Assembly: GCA_019188255.1 (NCBI GenBank)
Contig: JAETXT010000008.1
Coordinates: 2,604,001 to 2,668,000, forward strand
Length of the DNA stretch: 64,000 nucleotides
Reading direction: 5' to 3'
Origin: Verticillium longisporum
Lineage: Eukaryota; Ascomycota; Sordariomycetes; Glomerellales; Plectosphaerellaceae
Shown: positions 20,390-32,622 of the stretch, piece after piece
How positions within the stretch are numbered: position 1 is the stretch's first letter
Layout of the letters: the number at the start of each line of letters is the position of its first letter
The notes under the pieces: model-generated
Databases searched by the model: none
What the model was told of the DNA's origin: nothing
Seen by the model: the letters and a program-made list of their open reading frames with translations, nothing else
Position numbers and translations under genes: made by a program

Positions 20390-21772
20390 TCATGCCGTCT
20401 CCTCCGAGACCTGGACCTTGGAAACCGTTCCAGGAACCGAACCGAACCTCTCGTCCTCGCCCTGCCCCACTTCAGGGTACCTTGTGGTAAAGTTGACGTC
20501 TGGGGCGGAACGCCTGTCACCTAGAGGCGAAGCCTCGTGTGTGTAGTGTTCCGAGCCATTCTCTGCCACATCATGACTGGCCGATGTCGAGCTCAACGCA
20601 TTGGATCCCATCTCTGGCAGATTTCTCACATCCTCGGCCGTGCGCGACGCCGTCTCGCGGGCCTGACCTGTCAGATCCGCAGCAGTCTGACTGGCTCCCT
20701 GTGTAGCATCGCCCACGCGTTGCTGCACGCCGGCAGCCGACTCGCGTACCCTGGCAGAACCCTCTGCCAACTTGGCCTTGCCGCCGCTGGCGAGCGCGTT
20801 GGCATTATCAGCGGCGGCAGTTCCGAGTTTCTCGGCTTGAACCTTGGCATCGCGAGCCACCTCGCGGCCTTGTGCGGACGTAACGAGCGGAGCGACGAAC
20901 AGAGAGGTCAGGCCCAAGATTATGAAGCCAAAAGGCGACAAAATGCCGCTCAAGAAGTAGACGCTGGTGATGACAAGGAAGGCCTGAAGTACGTCAGCTT
21001 GAAAATTGCTTCTACTCTTCGCGCAAAAGACGTACGGCAAACGTTCGGTCGAGGTCCTGACCTAGAGCGACCTTCTGGAGCTTGACAATGGCATACTGGA
21101 CGAAATCATGAACATCCTTGAGAGTCGCGTTGAGCGTCGATTCGGGTATGGTGCGATACTCGGTGGGTCGCAACCTCGAGAGAAGGGTCTGGGACGTGAA
21201 CTGTCTGTTTGCAAACTCGGTGACGGACACCACTGTTGGGGGTCAGAAGCTATTCGTAGAATCAGGAGGTGGACAAGAGCTGGGGATGTATACCTCCAAG
21301 ACTGATGGCGCCATACTTCAGAGCAAGCTGCGTCCACGGATAATAGTGTGTGACGATCAAAGCAGTAAGGGCAGTAAAGTATGCGCCAAGAGTCCTCAGG
21401 GGGTCTTCCCACTGAAGCTTGTTAGTGCTGCCACAAGACTGTAAAGGGGTGTGAGAATTGTATGTCTTACGTTGATGTACTTATAGAGACTGTCCTGCTG
21501 GTCTTCAGGTTCGGCAAAGTCAGCAAAATTACGAGACACGTAATGGGACATTGAAACAAAACCCAGTCGACGTCTATGTGACGCTTACTTATGATCTCCC
21601 TCAGCGGACCCGTGGCCTCGCGACTCTCGTTCGTTTCTCTCAGCGAACGGGTCGATTCCTGATCCTCATTGCTGCCGACACGGCGCTTGTGCTCATTGAG
21701 GATCCTTGCGCGGCTGCGTTGGGCATTGGATGCGTGCTGATCGGCAATGTCGCCAGGAATGACAGTGTCCAT
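20390..21772 (-). CDS. Reticulon-like ER-shaping protein, five exons
   Basis: Exons are 21772..21589, 21502..21471, 21411..21294, 21232..21036 and 20983..20390; all phases agree and give 374 aa. Introns are 52-86 nt with GTAAGC, GTAAGA, GTATAC and GTACGT donors. The reticulon homology region is rebuilt across exons: YKYINWEDPLRTLGAYFTAL, then LGVVSVTEFANRQ, and the second hairpin AFLVITSVYFLSGILSPFGF..IILGLTSLFVAPLV. Such hairpins wedge into the ER membrane and curve tubules. The N-terminal 61 residues are charged and disordered. The C-terminal ~150 residues are an Ala/Glu/Thr-rich amphipathic stretch (KVQAEKLGTAAADNANALAS ..), resembling LEA-like repeats. The fragments are too short individually to be seen as one gene. 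No gene symbol is assigned because fungi have more than one reticulon. Confidence 0.85.
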
Positions 21773-22439
21773 AGTAGTGGTAGGTGCAACTCGTGATGGC
21801 TTCAGCTCGTTTCGATAGATAGAGCGAGATGACAAAAGGTGAGAGTGCAGGAACAAGAGAAGAAAAGCCGGTCACTCACGCTTTCTATTTCAACGGATGA
21901 ACTTGTAACACAAAGTTGGAGCAAGAGCGGCTGAGCGATTGGTCTTTCCGTCAGTGACGTGCCCGCATCGTCATCATGGTCCATACAGCATCTCGATCAA
22001 AACCAAGGGAAGGCGCTGGTCGAGCAAATGCAGCTATCCACATACTTGACCGGTCGCGTCATGGCAAGCGCCAACAAACAAGCACCTGCTTGCCATGGGC
22101 CGGGAGCCCCCTTAGGTAAGGCACAAATCAGGTAGCACGAAGCGTGATGTCAGACGTGGAGGAGAAGCTCCGCAAGCGTCACCACCCAACAATCTTCCAT
22201 CTTCCACCTCAGTCCATCTGGCGGGCTCTGAGGCCCGTCTCTGTTGCATCGAATTCACCGTCACATGTCGAACTGTTCCTTGGTTTTGAGGTCAGATCAT
22301 CGAACATTCATCCTCGTACTCTCACAGAACCCTGGCACCAGGTCGGCATGGCCTTGGAGCAACTGTCAAGTCTGATTCACACAAGACTGCTCTGCCTAGC
22401 CAGGCCTCTGGCTGTACACTTGACCGCTGCTCCAGCCAC
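21773..22439. other. Promoter of reticulon-like gene and spacer to pseudogene
   Basis: A 667-bp region with no supported gene. One TTAGGTAAGGCA motif lies at about 22112-22123. Confidence 0.45.
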
Positions 22440-23920
22440 CCCTTCAGCTTGACCCTCAATAGATAGCTCCGCGTACAGCTCCATGCATGGCAGTAGCTGT
22501 TGCACTGACAGTCGCCATATGGACTGCTACGACTGTCCTCCGGATCAAAGCACTCCTAGAAGGTGTCGGCTCCCGCCCTCATCATACTACCCCAGGTACA
22601 TCGTCATCGGCCTGACTGCTTTCGGGTCTGCCATGGCTTTCAAAATCGCTGCTTTGCACGTCGCTGGGCCCATGACCCCATCAAGTGCCATCCAAGCCTG
22701 CGATGCCCAGGATAACGAGACCATACATGCCGGCATCGCGGTCGAGCTCCTTGGCCCAGTCCAGGAACTTCACCCGCTCCAAGCTCCACGCGAGAAAATA
22801 CCCTCTTCCCCGATATATGCCAGTGCCGCCTTTGTGCTGCTGAGAACCGTCTGCCACAGCTCGCGTCCCGTGTCGTGATCTCGCGTTGCCTCGCAATGAT
22901 CATCAACAATTGACTCAAAGAGTACGTCGTAGTCGACGAATGTAGTCTGTAGGATAGCCTCGGTTTCTCGGACACATACGCTGGCAGCAACCCATCCTCA
23001 CGGGGCACTGCCGGCACCGCTTGACGAGGTCGCCGTCCCCAAACGTAGTTTGTGAGCGCCTGCAAACAAAGATCCCCGCTCCAAAGCCGTCCGTCTCGCC
23101 GGAGCCCGTCCTCGAAGACTGTCTGCATGCAGCTGCGCAACGTGTTCTGGCTCACCGCGTTGATGCGCCTCAGGAGCTTAGCACCGTCATCGTTGGTCTC
23201 AGGGACGGGGCACGGCTCCACGGGATGGTCCGGCGGTACAGCGCTTTCTGATCGTGTCACGATCCCGCCGAACTTCATCTTGCACTTGGGCGAGGTGTCG
23301 AATGTTTGCACACGTAGGGGGCGGAAGGCGTGGCGCCGCGGTATCGCCACATCTGTCGGCACCCAATCGACATTGATGACCTCGTCGGGGAGCCAGCGGG
23401 TGCTGATCCACGACCGGCATGTGTGAAGCTACTCTGTAATCTGTACCTCGCCCAATGTGAGTCTCAGCCGTGCCGGGGTGTTCATATTAAGCCCTTCGGC
23501 GCCGAGGTGAAACGAGACGTAACCGACATTGTGGGAGCCAAAGTCGAGGACGAATCCCTTACGCGAACCTCAGGCCCTGTTGGCAAGCTCCTCAATCGAA
23601 AGTCGGTGAATTGGTCGTACCCTGGAATAGGCTGCCTCATCTGGTCCGAAGGTGATGACCTCTTTGGGCTTGATGTCCTATGTGTGAAGGGTTGGCCGCA
23701 GGTTTTCGGCCTTTTGCGCAAACACGGGGTTGAAGATTGTGACATACACCTTGTCGACCTTTTGGTCCTCGGGTACAGGTTGGTCGGCCATTTGAAGCCC
23801 TTACTGTGATAGTGCCTGCCGCTGTGGAAGAACGACGAGTAGTTGTTGTCGCACGGTGCGGGCGAGGAGTCAGGACGCATCCTTTGAAGTTGCTACGCTG
23901 GGATCAAATGCATGAGCCCA
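22440..23920 (-). pseudogene. Alpha-L-rhamnosidase-like (GH78-type) glycosidase pseudogene
   Basis: Pieces of one protein are found in order on the minus strand in changing frames. They are MADQPVPEDQKVDKVYVTIF (about 23790), GFVLDFGSHNVGYVSFHLGA (about 23550), TDVAIPRRHAFRPLRVQTFD..SPKCKMKFGG (about 23360-23270), SQNTLRSCMQTVFEDGLRRD-GRLWSGDLCLQALTNY (about 23150-23050), VDYDVLFESIVDDHCEATRD (about 22945), LERVKFLDWAKELDRDAGMY (about 22780) and ECFDPEDSRSSPYGDCQCNS-YCHAWSCT (about 22560-22475). The FEDG..RDxRLWSGD and DPED..SPYGD..YCHAWSC motifs are those of fungal rhamnosidase-like proteins (recall, not a search). In-frame stops and frame changes, with deletions between blocks, make it non-functional. 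It borders the AT-rich block, so RIP leakage or insertion damage could have killed it. Confidence 0.78.
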
Positions 23921-24429
23921 ACCGCAAACCTGGGAATCATCGGCCACCCAGAATGACTATGGGGACATCGGTGCAAATGACACCGAGCTCGTCGTACCAA
24001 GCAGTGGATGGCGGATCCAAAAAGTTGGGTAACCTGCTGCTTTGGCGTGAATCATGTTACCCCTCTCATAGCGCTTCTAGGTTATAATACTAGGACGACC
24101 GTAAGAACAAAGCCCTGCATACTTATCAAACACTAAAATAAAGAAAGCTACTATACTATATTATGAATAGAATAGACTAGCCTGCTCTATAGCCTAGCCT
24201 TCGTAATATACATGGCCTTACCTTCTATATAAATATAACCTGATCTATAGGCACGTGCCCCTATTATCTATCTATATTTTTGGGGCAAAAGTTTAATACC
24301 CTCCGAGGTAGCGGCTACCCTATATAGCTATAGGTAAAAGCTTAAATACCCTCCGAGGTAGCCACTATCCCTACTTATAGCGGGACGCTTAGATAGTATT
24401 AATAGTAACGTTCCTTTCCTTTGTATAAG

Positions 24430-24780
24430 GTTATACTGCCTTGATAAAGCTAGTCTATAAGCTGATAAGGTAGATAATATAGGGGCTAGGGTCTTATAAC
24501 TCCTCTAGTAGCTAAAATAAAAACTAAAATATATTAATATATAAATTATTAGAAAGAGAAAAAGTATATCTATAAGATTATTTACGTTTTATAGATCTTT
24601 ATAGAGCTATTTAATAATAATATATATTTAAGCTCTTGTATCTCTTATTAGCTTAGTTTTAAAGCTAGAGTAAATCCGACTCTACTTCCCTATGGAATTA
24701 GAGGTAGTCTAAGCGCCTTAGCTATACTTAGGCTCTAAGGATTAAATTATTAGATATTAAGTACTACCTTAAACTTATTT
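24430..24780 (+). repeat. Third, diverged copy of the Copia-type LTR/terminal segment
   Basis: Shares the words GGTCTTATAACTCCTCTAGTAG, AATCCGACTCTACTTCCC (at 24673), GAGGTAGTCTAAGCGC and AAACTTATTTTTTAG, in the same order as the terminal segment at 31951-32260. It is heavily mutated and may be a solo LTR or truncated copy. Confidence 0.6.
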
Positions 24781-24953
24781 TTTAGTATCTAAATAAGATA
24801 ATTAATATTATAATTAGAGAGCTATTAATGAAAGTAAAATAGAGTTATAATATCTTATTAACTATATAAGGCCCTAAAGACCCCTTTCAACTTAATATTC
24901 TTTTCTTTATTAATAGATATCCTACCCTATTCTAAGGAATTTTAAAGATCATT

Positions 24954-25322
24954 ATGAAGTATAGCTACGACTATTACTCTGCTTGTTGCACTTGCTAGTG
25001 CAACTCTTCGTGGCCTTGATGGTACGTTAGGATCACTAACTATTCTTCATTCTTACCTTTTGCTTCTTACCCTTACTAATGGCTTCGAAGGTGAATGCCG
25101 AAAAGTAAAAGATTGCTGCCCCTGTGATACGGGTTCTAAGTCAGCTCTCGGGTGCGTTGGTATGTGAAGTATCTCTATTATCACTTATAGTCAAATCTCA
25201 CTTTTTATATAGCCGATGCTACGTCGAGTACTCATTACCGCTGCAAAATATCTGGCAGGGCTCGGCAATGGTGCTCCGATCATCCTGGCGAGTGTGGAAA
25301 CTGGTCCACCATTAATACCTAA
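24954..25322 (+). CDS. Small secreted cysteine-rich protein (candidate effector), three exons, start frame off by one base
   Basis: Exons are 24954..25021, 25091..25159 and 25213..25322. Introns are GTACGT..AAG (69 nt) and GTATGT..TAG (53 nt); both junctions are phase 1 and agree. Exon 1 encodes a signal-peptide core, ATTITLLVALASATLRGLD. Exon 2 gives five Cys (ECRKVKDCCPCDTGSKSALG, then CV). Exon 3 gives three more (YRCKISGRARQWCSDHPGEC), then GNWSTINT and TAA. The mature part is about 58 residues with eight Cys, enough for four disulfides. This architecture is typical of fungal secreted effectors or defence peptides; I recognise no family and infer no function. The one ATG (24954) is one base out of frame with the leader, so either an indel error exists near 24957-24963 or the gene is dead at its start. 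The rest is free of stops and RIP scars although it lies inside the AT-rich block. Confidence 0.6.
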
Positions 25323-26283
25323 GGTGTCATCCCCTTGACGATTTGTGCCTTACTAAAGGCATGTACTGTGTCAGAATCTCCAATGACGAAGAAGCCGCAG
25401 GATCTGACATTGTGGGACAGACGTCTAGTGATTACTCTGAGCATGGTAAAGTGCCTATTAACTAAGGATTGGCCATTCCTTGGGTTAACAGTCAAACACG
25501 AGTAATACTAAAGTTGAAATCGTCATCAAAAGGCCGGCTGAGTGCCTAAGGCCTCTGACCAGGGAGCCACGTGGCCCCGTTATTGATATAGGCCTATGTG
25601 GCCTATCCATCTTGATTGAGCACTCGTTTTGCCTTACACCTACAGAACAGCTATAACTACTTTCATGTCTTCCTGGCGTGATCTCTGCCTAGTCCCAGAC
25701 CCGTCTCTAATACAAGCCGCATAAGAGCCGTGTCCATCCAACTATGCATTATACTACGCCTTAGTAGCTAGCTCGCTAATAAGCTTTATGCTCGTATGCA
25801 TGTGTGCGTGCAGGAACCTCATTTCCTTCTTCATTATTTAATATATAAGTCTTAAGTTAGATTTCCCCTTTATCTCTATGCTCTTTATCTAGTACCTACT
25901 TATATAGTTAAGGCTTTATATTAGAGCATTAGTTAGAGCAGAGTGAAGAGGTCTTCTATATATAGTCCGTAGTAGATAGAAGATTAGTTAGGGGTCGTAA
26001 TATATCTAATTTCTAGCCCTCTATAGCTTAGAGGGCCGTCCATAGCCTATATATATACGTTCTTATAGCCCTTAGTCCCTAGCCGACCCCTACTTAGCGG
26101 CTCTGCAGGGAACCCGCAGGGTCCCCTAACACTTTGTCCTAGCAAGACACTCGAAGACTAACACTATATATCGCTATACTCTTTCCACAAAGCAGTTAAG
26201 CCATAGCCGTGGCCCGGCAATCGCATAAGAACATCCTAGCATTCAGTTGAATGACCGATTCTTCGGGTTAATTGCTTTAACGT
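25323..26283. other. GC-normal remnant grading into AT-rich DNA
   Basis: To about 25.75 kb the base composition is near normal, probably the 3' flank of the small secreted protein gene. From 25.8 kb on it becomes AT-rich. No gene recognised. Confidence 0.4.
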
Positions 26284-26439
26284 GTTAGAGGTCAAGTGTC
26301 TGAGAAGAAAGGTATATATTGGGAAGCTATTCTCTAGGGCAGGAGGGTGCCTAGAACTAAGCTATAGGAGGTGCCAGGGCACAGGCCACCTAGCAACAGG
26401 TGAATGCCACTAGAAGCCCTAAGTGAATACTACTAATAC
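26284..26439 (+). repeat. Direct repeat A, left copy
   Basis: Matches 39576-39730 in the same orientation over about 155 bp (GCTATTCTCTAGGGCAG, GGTGCCTAGAACTAAGCTAT, GTGCCAGGGCACAGGCCACC). The left copy keeps G/C at its left end but has C-to-T or G-to-A changes at its right end, next to the AT-rich interior. Confidence 0.85.
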
Positions 26440-27440
26440 CCCCCTATAGGCACTATCTAAGGCGTACTAGCTATTAGGTCTATAAGAGTCCCCGTAGGCA
26501 CCTTATAATAAGCCTCTTTCCTATTCTTAATACTCTAAAATTATAATCTCCTAGCTAATTAGAAGCTTAGAATTAATATAATAATAATAGCTAACTTAGT
26601 TTACGTTAATAAAGCGTAATTAACGGATAAATCCTATATATTTCTCGAGGCTAAGGCCCTATATAAGTCTATTAATAGGTATTTTAATAGAAAGTATATA
26701 ATAAAGCTTAAAATCGCTTATAATAATATATTCTTAAACCTATTTATATTAAATATCGATATAGTAAGTATATATAATATTAAAAAGGTTAAAGGTCATT
26801 ATTAAAGTATTCTAGTTATTGATTAATAAGATAAAAGGCTTTAGAATTTATATTTTAAAAGCTATTATAATATCCTTAATCTAATTTAGAATAATATTTA
26901 TAAGAATAAGATTAATAAATTTAGCTTCTAAGGTATTAAGAGTAATAAATTACTATTTATATAGTTTCTAAGCTATAGGGCTATTAATAAAGAAGATTAA
27001 TATCCTCTTATAGAAATATAATTATAATAATCGTTATATAAAGTATTATTTATAATGAAGAGCTTAATATTAATATATTTAAAATATTTAATTCTAAATA
27101 AAAGGGTACTTTTAAAATAGCGAAATATATATTTAATAGCTATAAAATATTTATTAATTAATCTATTATTCCCTTTATAGAGCTTTAAAACGTTAAAGCT
27201 AATATTAAAGAGAATATTATAGCTAAAATAGTTAAGAGTACTTATTATCTCTTAATATTTCTTTAATATTTAAGGGTTATACGAAGTAATATTTAGAAAA
27301 GGAAATAAAGAGCTTAAAGCTTAAAGGGTCTTAATTAGATTAGCTTTATTAAAGCTAGAGTACTATAATATCTTATAAATATATTTATATTAATATAATA
27401 AAATAAAGCTCTTCTTAGTATTATAAGTAATATATATATT

Positions 27441-27710
27441 AATATTAAGAGGGCTTTACTACTTATATAAACCCTAATTTAGTACTTCCGCTATACTTAC
27501 GAGCTCTAAATAAGTAGGGTATCTAATAAGTCTTATAATAGTTAATTCTTTATTTCTTTTCTCTACTTCTCTAATTTACTATTACCTATATAAGTTAAAT
27601 ATACCTATCTACTCTTAGTAATTATATAAGCTATAGTTTATATACTCCTAAGAGTAATAGATCCTAGATATTACTATCCTAACTATAGAGTTCTATAATA
27701 TTAGTTTAAT
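27441..27710 (+). repeat. Direct repeat B, left copy (LTR candidate)
   Basis: About 270 bp matching 38975-39253 in direct orientation. Shared words include CTTATATAAACCCTAAT, AGTACTTCCGCTATA, TTTATATACTCCTAAGAGTA and ATCCTAACTATAGAGTTC. The spacing (11.5 kb, including later insertions) fits LTRs of a Gypsy-type element. Confidence 0.65.
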
Positions 27711-30700
27711 ATTAGCTCTTCTTTTCTTTATAGGTAGAATAGCTATAGGAACTAATATTAGGAGCTATTACTAAGGTTAATAGCTACTCTAATACGCTTA
27801 CGATTCTCTAGTATCTAGTATATTAGATCTATTTTTAGCCTTAAAGTAAATTACTTAATAATAGGAAATAATAGGAAATAAGAATTAGAAATAAGGAAAA
27901 TATAACTTAAACCTATTATATTCCTATAAATATTAGGCCTCTAGTTCCTAGCGCCTTAGAGTAATAGTATTATAGGCATAGTAGATAGGTAACTAAGTAG
28001 ATCCTATTACGTAACTATAAGTCGGTAATTATAGGAAGGTAATCCCCGTTAGTGATTACGGGACTATAATCACTGCTAGGTAATTATAATATAGTAATTA
28101 TAGAATTATAATAATTAGCCTTTATAAATCCTAATTATATAATTAAGGATTATAATATATATAGAGAACCCCTATATCCCCCTTTAATAAAGAGGGATAT
28201 CTTAATATAATATTATTAATTAAGTATTTAAGATCTAAGATTATCGGTCCCTATAATTACGATTATATTAAATAATAGTAATTGATTTAAATAAGCTAAA
28301 CCTATTATATATTATATTATTAAGAGAGTAATTAATATTTTAAATAATAAAGAGAATTTTTATTAGAAAATTCTCTTTAAGAGTTATAATAATCCGCTTA
28401 TTTATTAAAGTATTAGAATAATACTTAAAGACCTTCTAGCTATTTATTATTAATAAATAGGAATCCTATTTTAGAGAGGCCTTATTTATAATAAAAGAAA
28501 AGGAATTTAATCTAGAATTCGATAAGATTTTATAATAGAATCCTATATTATCCTTAAAAATAGCTTATATTTAAATAGAATAATAAATATTTAGGAATAA
28601 CTTTATAAAAATCTTAATATAATAAATATTTAAGCTAGAACGTTTTCCTTAAGCTATAAATAATTAATAGAAAATATATAAAAAAGTAATTATTAAGGGA
28701 GGGGATTTAAAAACCCTTAAAATATTAATTAAGAGCTATAATTATTAGAATATAAATACCTTAATAAATAAAATTATTAAGAAATTAAAGAAATAATAAT
28801 TTTTATCTTTAATCGAATAATAGAATTTAGGGTTAATAATACTAGAAAAGCTAATAATAAGAGTTATAATTAAGGAAGAATCTAAAATAAGAATTATTAT
28901 TTTAGGAAATATACTTTTTTATAATTAATTATATAATTAAAATATTATAAATAAATACTATTAATAATCTATTAATTTAAATAGCTAGGATTATAATAAT
29001 AGCTTAATATTTATTAAGGAAAGATTACCTTAATAATTAAAAGCCTATTATCCTATTTGAATATCTTTATTTATATAATATTAACCTAAAGCTAATAATA
29101 AGCCTTTAACCCTTTAACTTTAATATATAATATTAAATTTAATAATAATATATAAGCTATTTAAACTTTAAAGGAATAATATTAAGGATAAGCTTTATTT
29201 TAAGTTTAAGCTAGAGGATATTAAATTTTTCGATTTATCTTTCTATTTCGAAGAAAAATAGGATATATAATAAGAAAGTATAAGGATAATCTAATAAGAT
29301 ATTTATTAATTTATTAATATAATTAAATAATATATAATTTTAAGCTTAAATTACTAAACTATTATAATTAATAATTTATATTAATATTTATTAAAAGTAG
29401 CTTTAATATAATATAATAATAATATAGACTTCGATTTAAGGCTTCGTCTCTTAATTAGAATTAATAGAGGACTAGAGATATAAACCGACCTATTTCTCTA
29501 GAGATTTAAGCTATTATATAAAGAAGCTAAAAAGAGACTTATAAAGATAAGATTTACATTATAAGATATTATAAACCGTTCCGATTTCCGCTTATTTATA
29601 GATAAAGTTATATAGTTTATTAGATCTATTAAAGAACCGCTAAATAAATACTTATTAATCGTTTACGATTAAATAAAGGCTATATTTATTATAAGCCTCG
29701 AGAAGCTAATAAAGTATATTAATTATAAAGCTTTTATAGAAAGAATCTAAAGATTAATAATTTAATAGAGATAGAATTACCTTTATAGAATATAGAGACC
29801 TTTATTCTAATTAAGTTATATATTAAGGGCTTAATAGAGAAACTCCTAATAACCTAATAGAGGGGATTTATAGGAACTTAGACTTAGAAAGTAATTTTAA
29901 TTATTAAAGCTTAATAAATAATATTTAAGAAACCTTAATTAGATTCTTTTTAAGCTTAAACTATTTAATAAATAAAAGCTTCTTATTAATACTTATAAGC
30001 TTAGATACTTAATAATATTTAATAAAGGCTAATCTAAATTTCGAAAATTTTAGAAATTTTAAAGAATTAATATTATAAATACTATAAAGGATATCGTAAT
30101 ACTTATTTAGATAAATAAAAAGGTAATAAATTAAATATTAAATATTAATTTATAAAATTAAGGATATTCTATTATAGAATCGAGTAATAAATTATTAAAT
30201 AAGGATTTAAATTAATTAATAGATAATAAGAATAATAATAATAATTATAAAGTTAATCTTTTTAGCTTTATAATTAAATATAAAAATAAATTCTAGATTT
30301 TAGGTTAATATTATATTTATTATATAATATATAGATTGAATAATATAATTATTAAATATTAATAATCTTATAAAATAATATTAAACTTAGATTATATAAA
30401 AATAATTAATAAAAAGCCCTAAATTAGCTTAGAAGTAGGATAAAGGAGGTATAGCTTTATATATATTAGGATCTAAATAATTAATAATTATAAGGAGATT
30501 GATTTTAATATTTATATTAATTTAAGGGCTAGCTAATATATAATCGATAAAAAATTATTTAAAGCTATCTTAGAATATAATATAGATATAAGCTAAAATA
30601 TAGAATTTAATAAAATTAATAATATAAAGGCCCTAGAATAAATAAAGTTTATAATCCGAGTAAGTAATAATATTAATAAGAGGCCTATAATAGCCTACCT

Positions 30701-31559
30701 ATATATAAGAGCTTAGATAATAGAACGCTTTAGCGCTAATCTCCTCTTTAATTAGGAATTCCTAATCCTAAATTAAATAGATATTCTAAATTCCTTTAAT
30801 TATATTAAGATTAGAATAATTAAAAGAATCTAAATCTTTATTTTAATTTATTCTAAAATTCTAATTATATATTTTTAATAGCGGATAATTTATATATATT
30901 AATTATAGAATAAATATTATTTATTAAAAAGAGATCTAAGAATTTAAAAATTATAGCCTTTTATTTATATTTATAATAGAAAATAATTTATATTTTTTAA
31001 TAAATAAAATAATAAGAATCCTTATAAAGAATAAAGGAAATAAATTTATAATAATCTCTAGAAAAGCCCTTCTAGGAATCCTAAGACCTTTTAAAATAGA
31101 TAATAGCTTTTATATTTTATTAAATAAAGTAGCTTATTTCCTTAAAAGAAGAAAAGCGGAATAAACTATTAATAAAGAAAGTATAAAAGAATTAAAAAGG
31201 AGATTCGATTAATATCTAAATATTAACTTTAAATTTAGGATTATTAAGAGCTTAGCTATATTAATAAAAATAATTCTAAAAAAGGTAAAAATCTTTAAAT
31301 ATAATAATTACTTTATAATAAGAATATCTAAAATTATAATAAAATATTTAGAAATATAGAATAATATAGGGATTATTAAAATAATATTTAGCTATAAACT
31401 TAAGATCCTATAAATTAAAGGATATTATAATTAGAAGATTAATTAAAAAGTATACTCGATTAGCTTTAAAGATAGAGAATTCTTTAATAAAATATTCGAT
31501 AATCTATATAAATAAAGGAGATTTAAATAAATTATAGACTTTATATTATTTAATAGTTT

Positions 31560-31948
31560 AATCTTTATTATTTAGAGAATAATAAATAATACTTATAAAG
31601 GCTAAATAATAATAGACTTTTAGGCCTTAAATAAAGTTATTATATTTAATATATACTTAATATTACTCTAATTATCTATTATCGAAAGACTTTAAAGGAA
31701 ATAATATATTATTATAATTAATATATATTCCTTTTTTATTAACTCTTAATAAAAACGGAATATAAAGAGCGATTTATTATTATTAATTATAAAAATTAAA
31801 AATAATTAGAAATAATATTAATAAGCTTTTATAATTTATTAATATATATATAGTACTTTATAGATTAATTACTTAATAATTATAATAAATATATAATAAT
31901 ATTTATAAACGATATTATAGTAATTTTTAATATAAAGGATAAATATAT
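31560..31948 (+). pseudogene. RIP-destroyed Gypsy-type reverse transcriptase remnant
   Basis: On the + strand a decayed RT core is visible: a stretch reading like IIDF-ALNKVIIFNIYLILL, then SIIERL (31679), and IDATSFF-like sequence at about 31715 (YIIIINIYSFF). Near the end comes a remnant resembling FINDIIVIF, equivalent to the catalytic FIDDIVIFS motif. Multiple stops. The copy is cut at about 31950 by the Copia-type terminal segment. Identification is by pattern and recall. Confidence 0.6.
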
Positions 31949-31950
31949 AA

Positions 31951-32622
31951 TATAGGAATTATAAGGGTTAGAGTCTTATAATTACTCTAATAGCTTAAGT
32001 AAAAGCTAAACTATAACGATATATATATTATAAAATAAAGAAGAATCGTAGCTATAGAATGGTATAATTTTTATAATATTCTATAAAGCTATTCTATAGT
32101 AATAAGCGTTTAAGTTCTCTTATACCCTATTAGCTAGAGCTTAAAATCCGACTCTACTTCCCCTATAGGTCTAGAGGTAGTCTAAGCGCTTTATCTACGT
32201 ATAGCTACTAAGGGTTAATCTATTATATATAGAGGGCACCCCTTAAACTTATTTTTTAGGTTTTTAGATCTTAATAATTATCTAATTCTAATTATATTCG
32301 TAAGTCCCCTTTATATAATAATTCCTATCTAATTTATATATTCTTAATTATTAAGAATAGATACTTTCTAAGATATACTTTACTCTTATTAGGATTAGTT
32401 TAAGTATTTCTTTTAATTAATTATAACCTTCTTCTTAATTACCTTTTTACCTTTTTACCTTCGATCTAAATAAAAAATATATTATTTTATAATTCTTATT
32501 AAAAGCTATAAGAATCTTCGATTTATTTCTCGATTTATTATCTCCTTCTAGAGATATAATTATTTTTATCTCTCTTTTCCTTTTATTTATTATTATCTCT
32601 TTATTCTATAATTAAGTTATAT
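31951..32622 (+). repeat. Left arm of a ~675-bp inverted repeat (Copia-type LTR plus leader)
   Basis: Reverse complement of 37209-37888. Shared words include GGGTTAGAGTCTTATAATTA, AATCCGACTCTACTTCCCC, TAGAGGGCACCCCTTA and CTCCTTCTAGAGATATAATT. The arms enclose about 4.6 kb, of which 1.86 kb is the pogo element. Confidence 0.85.
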
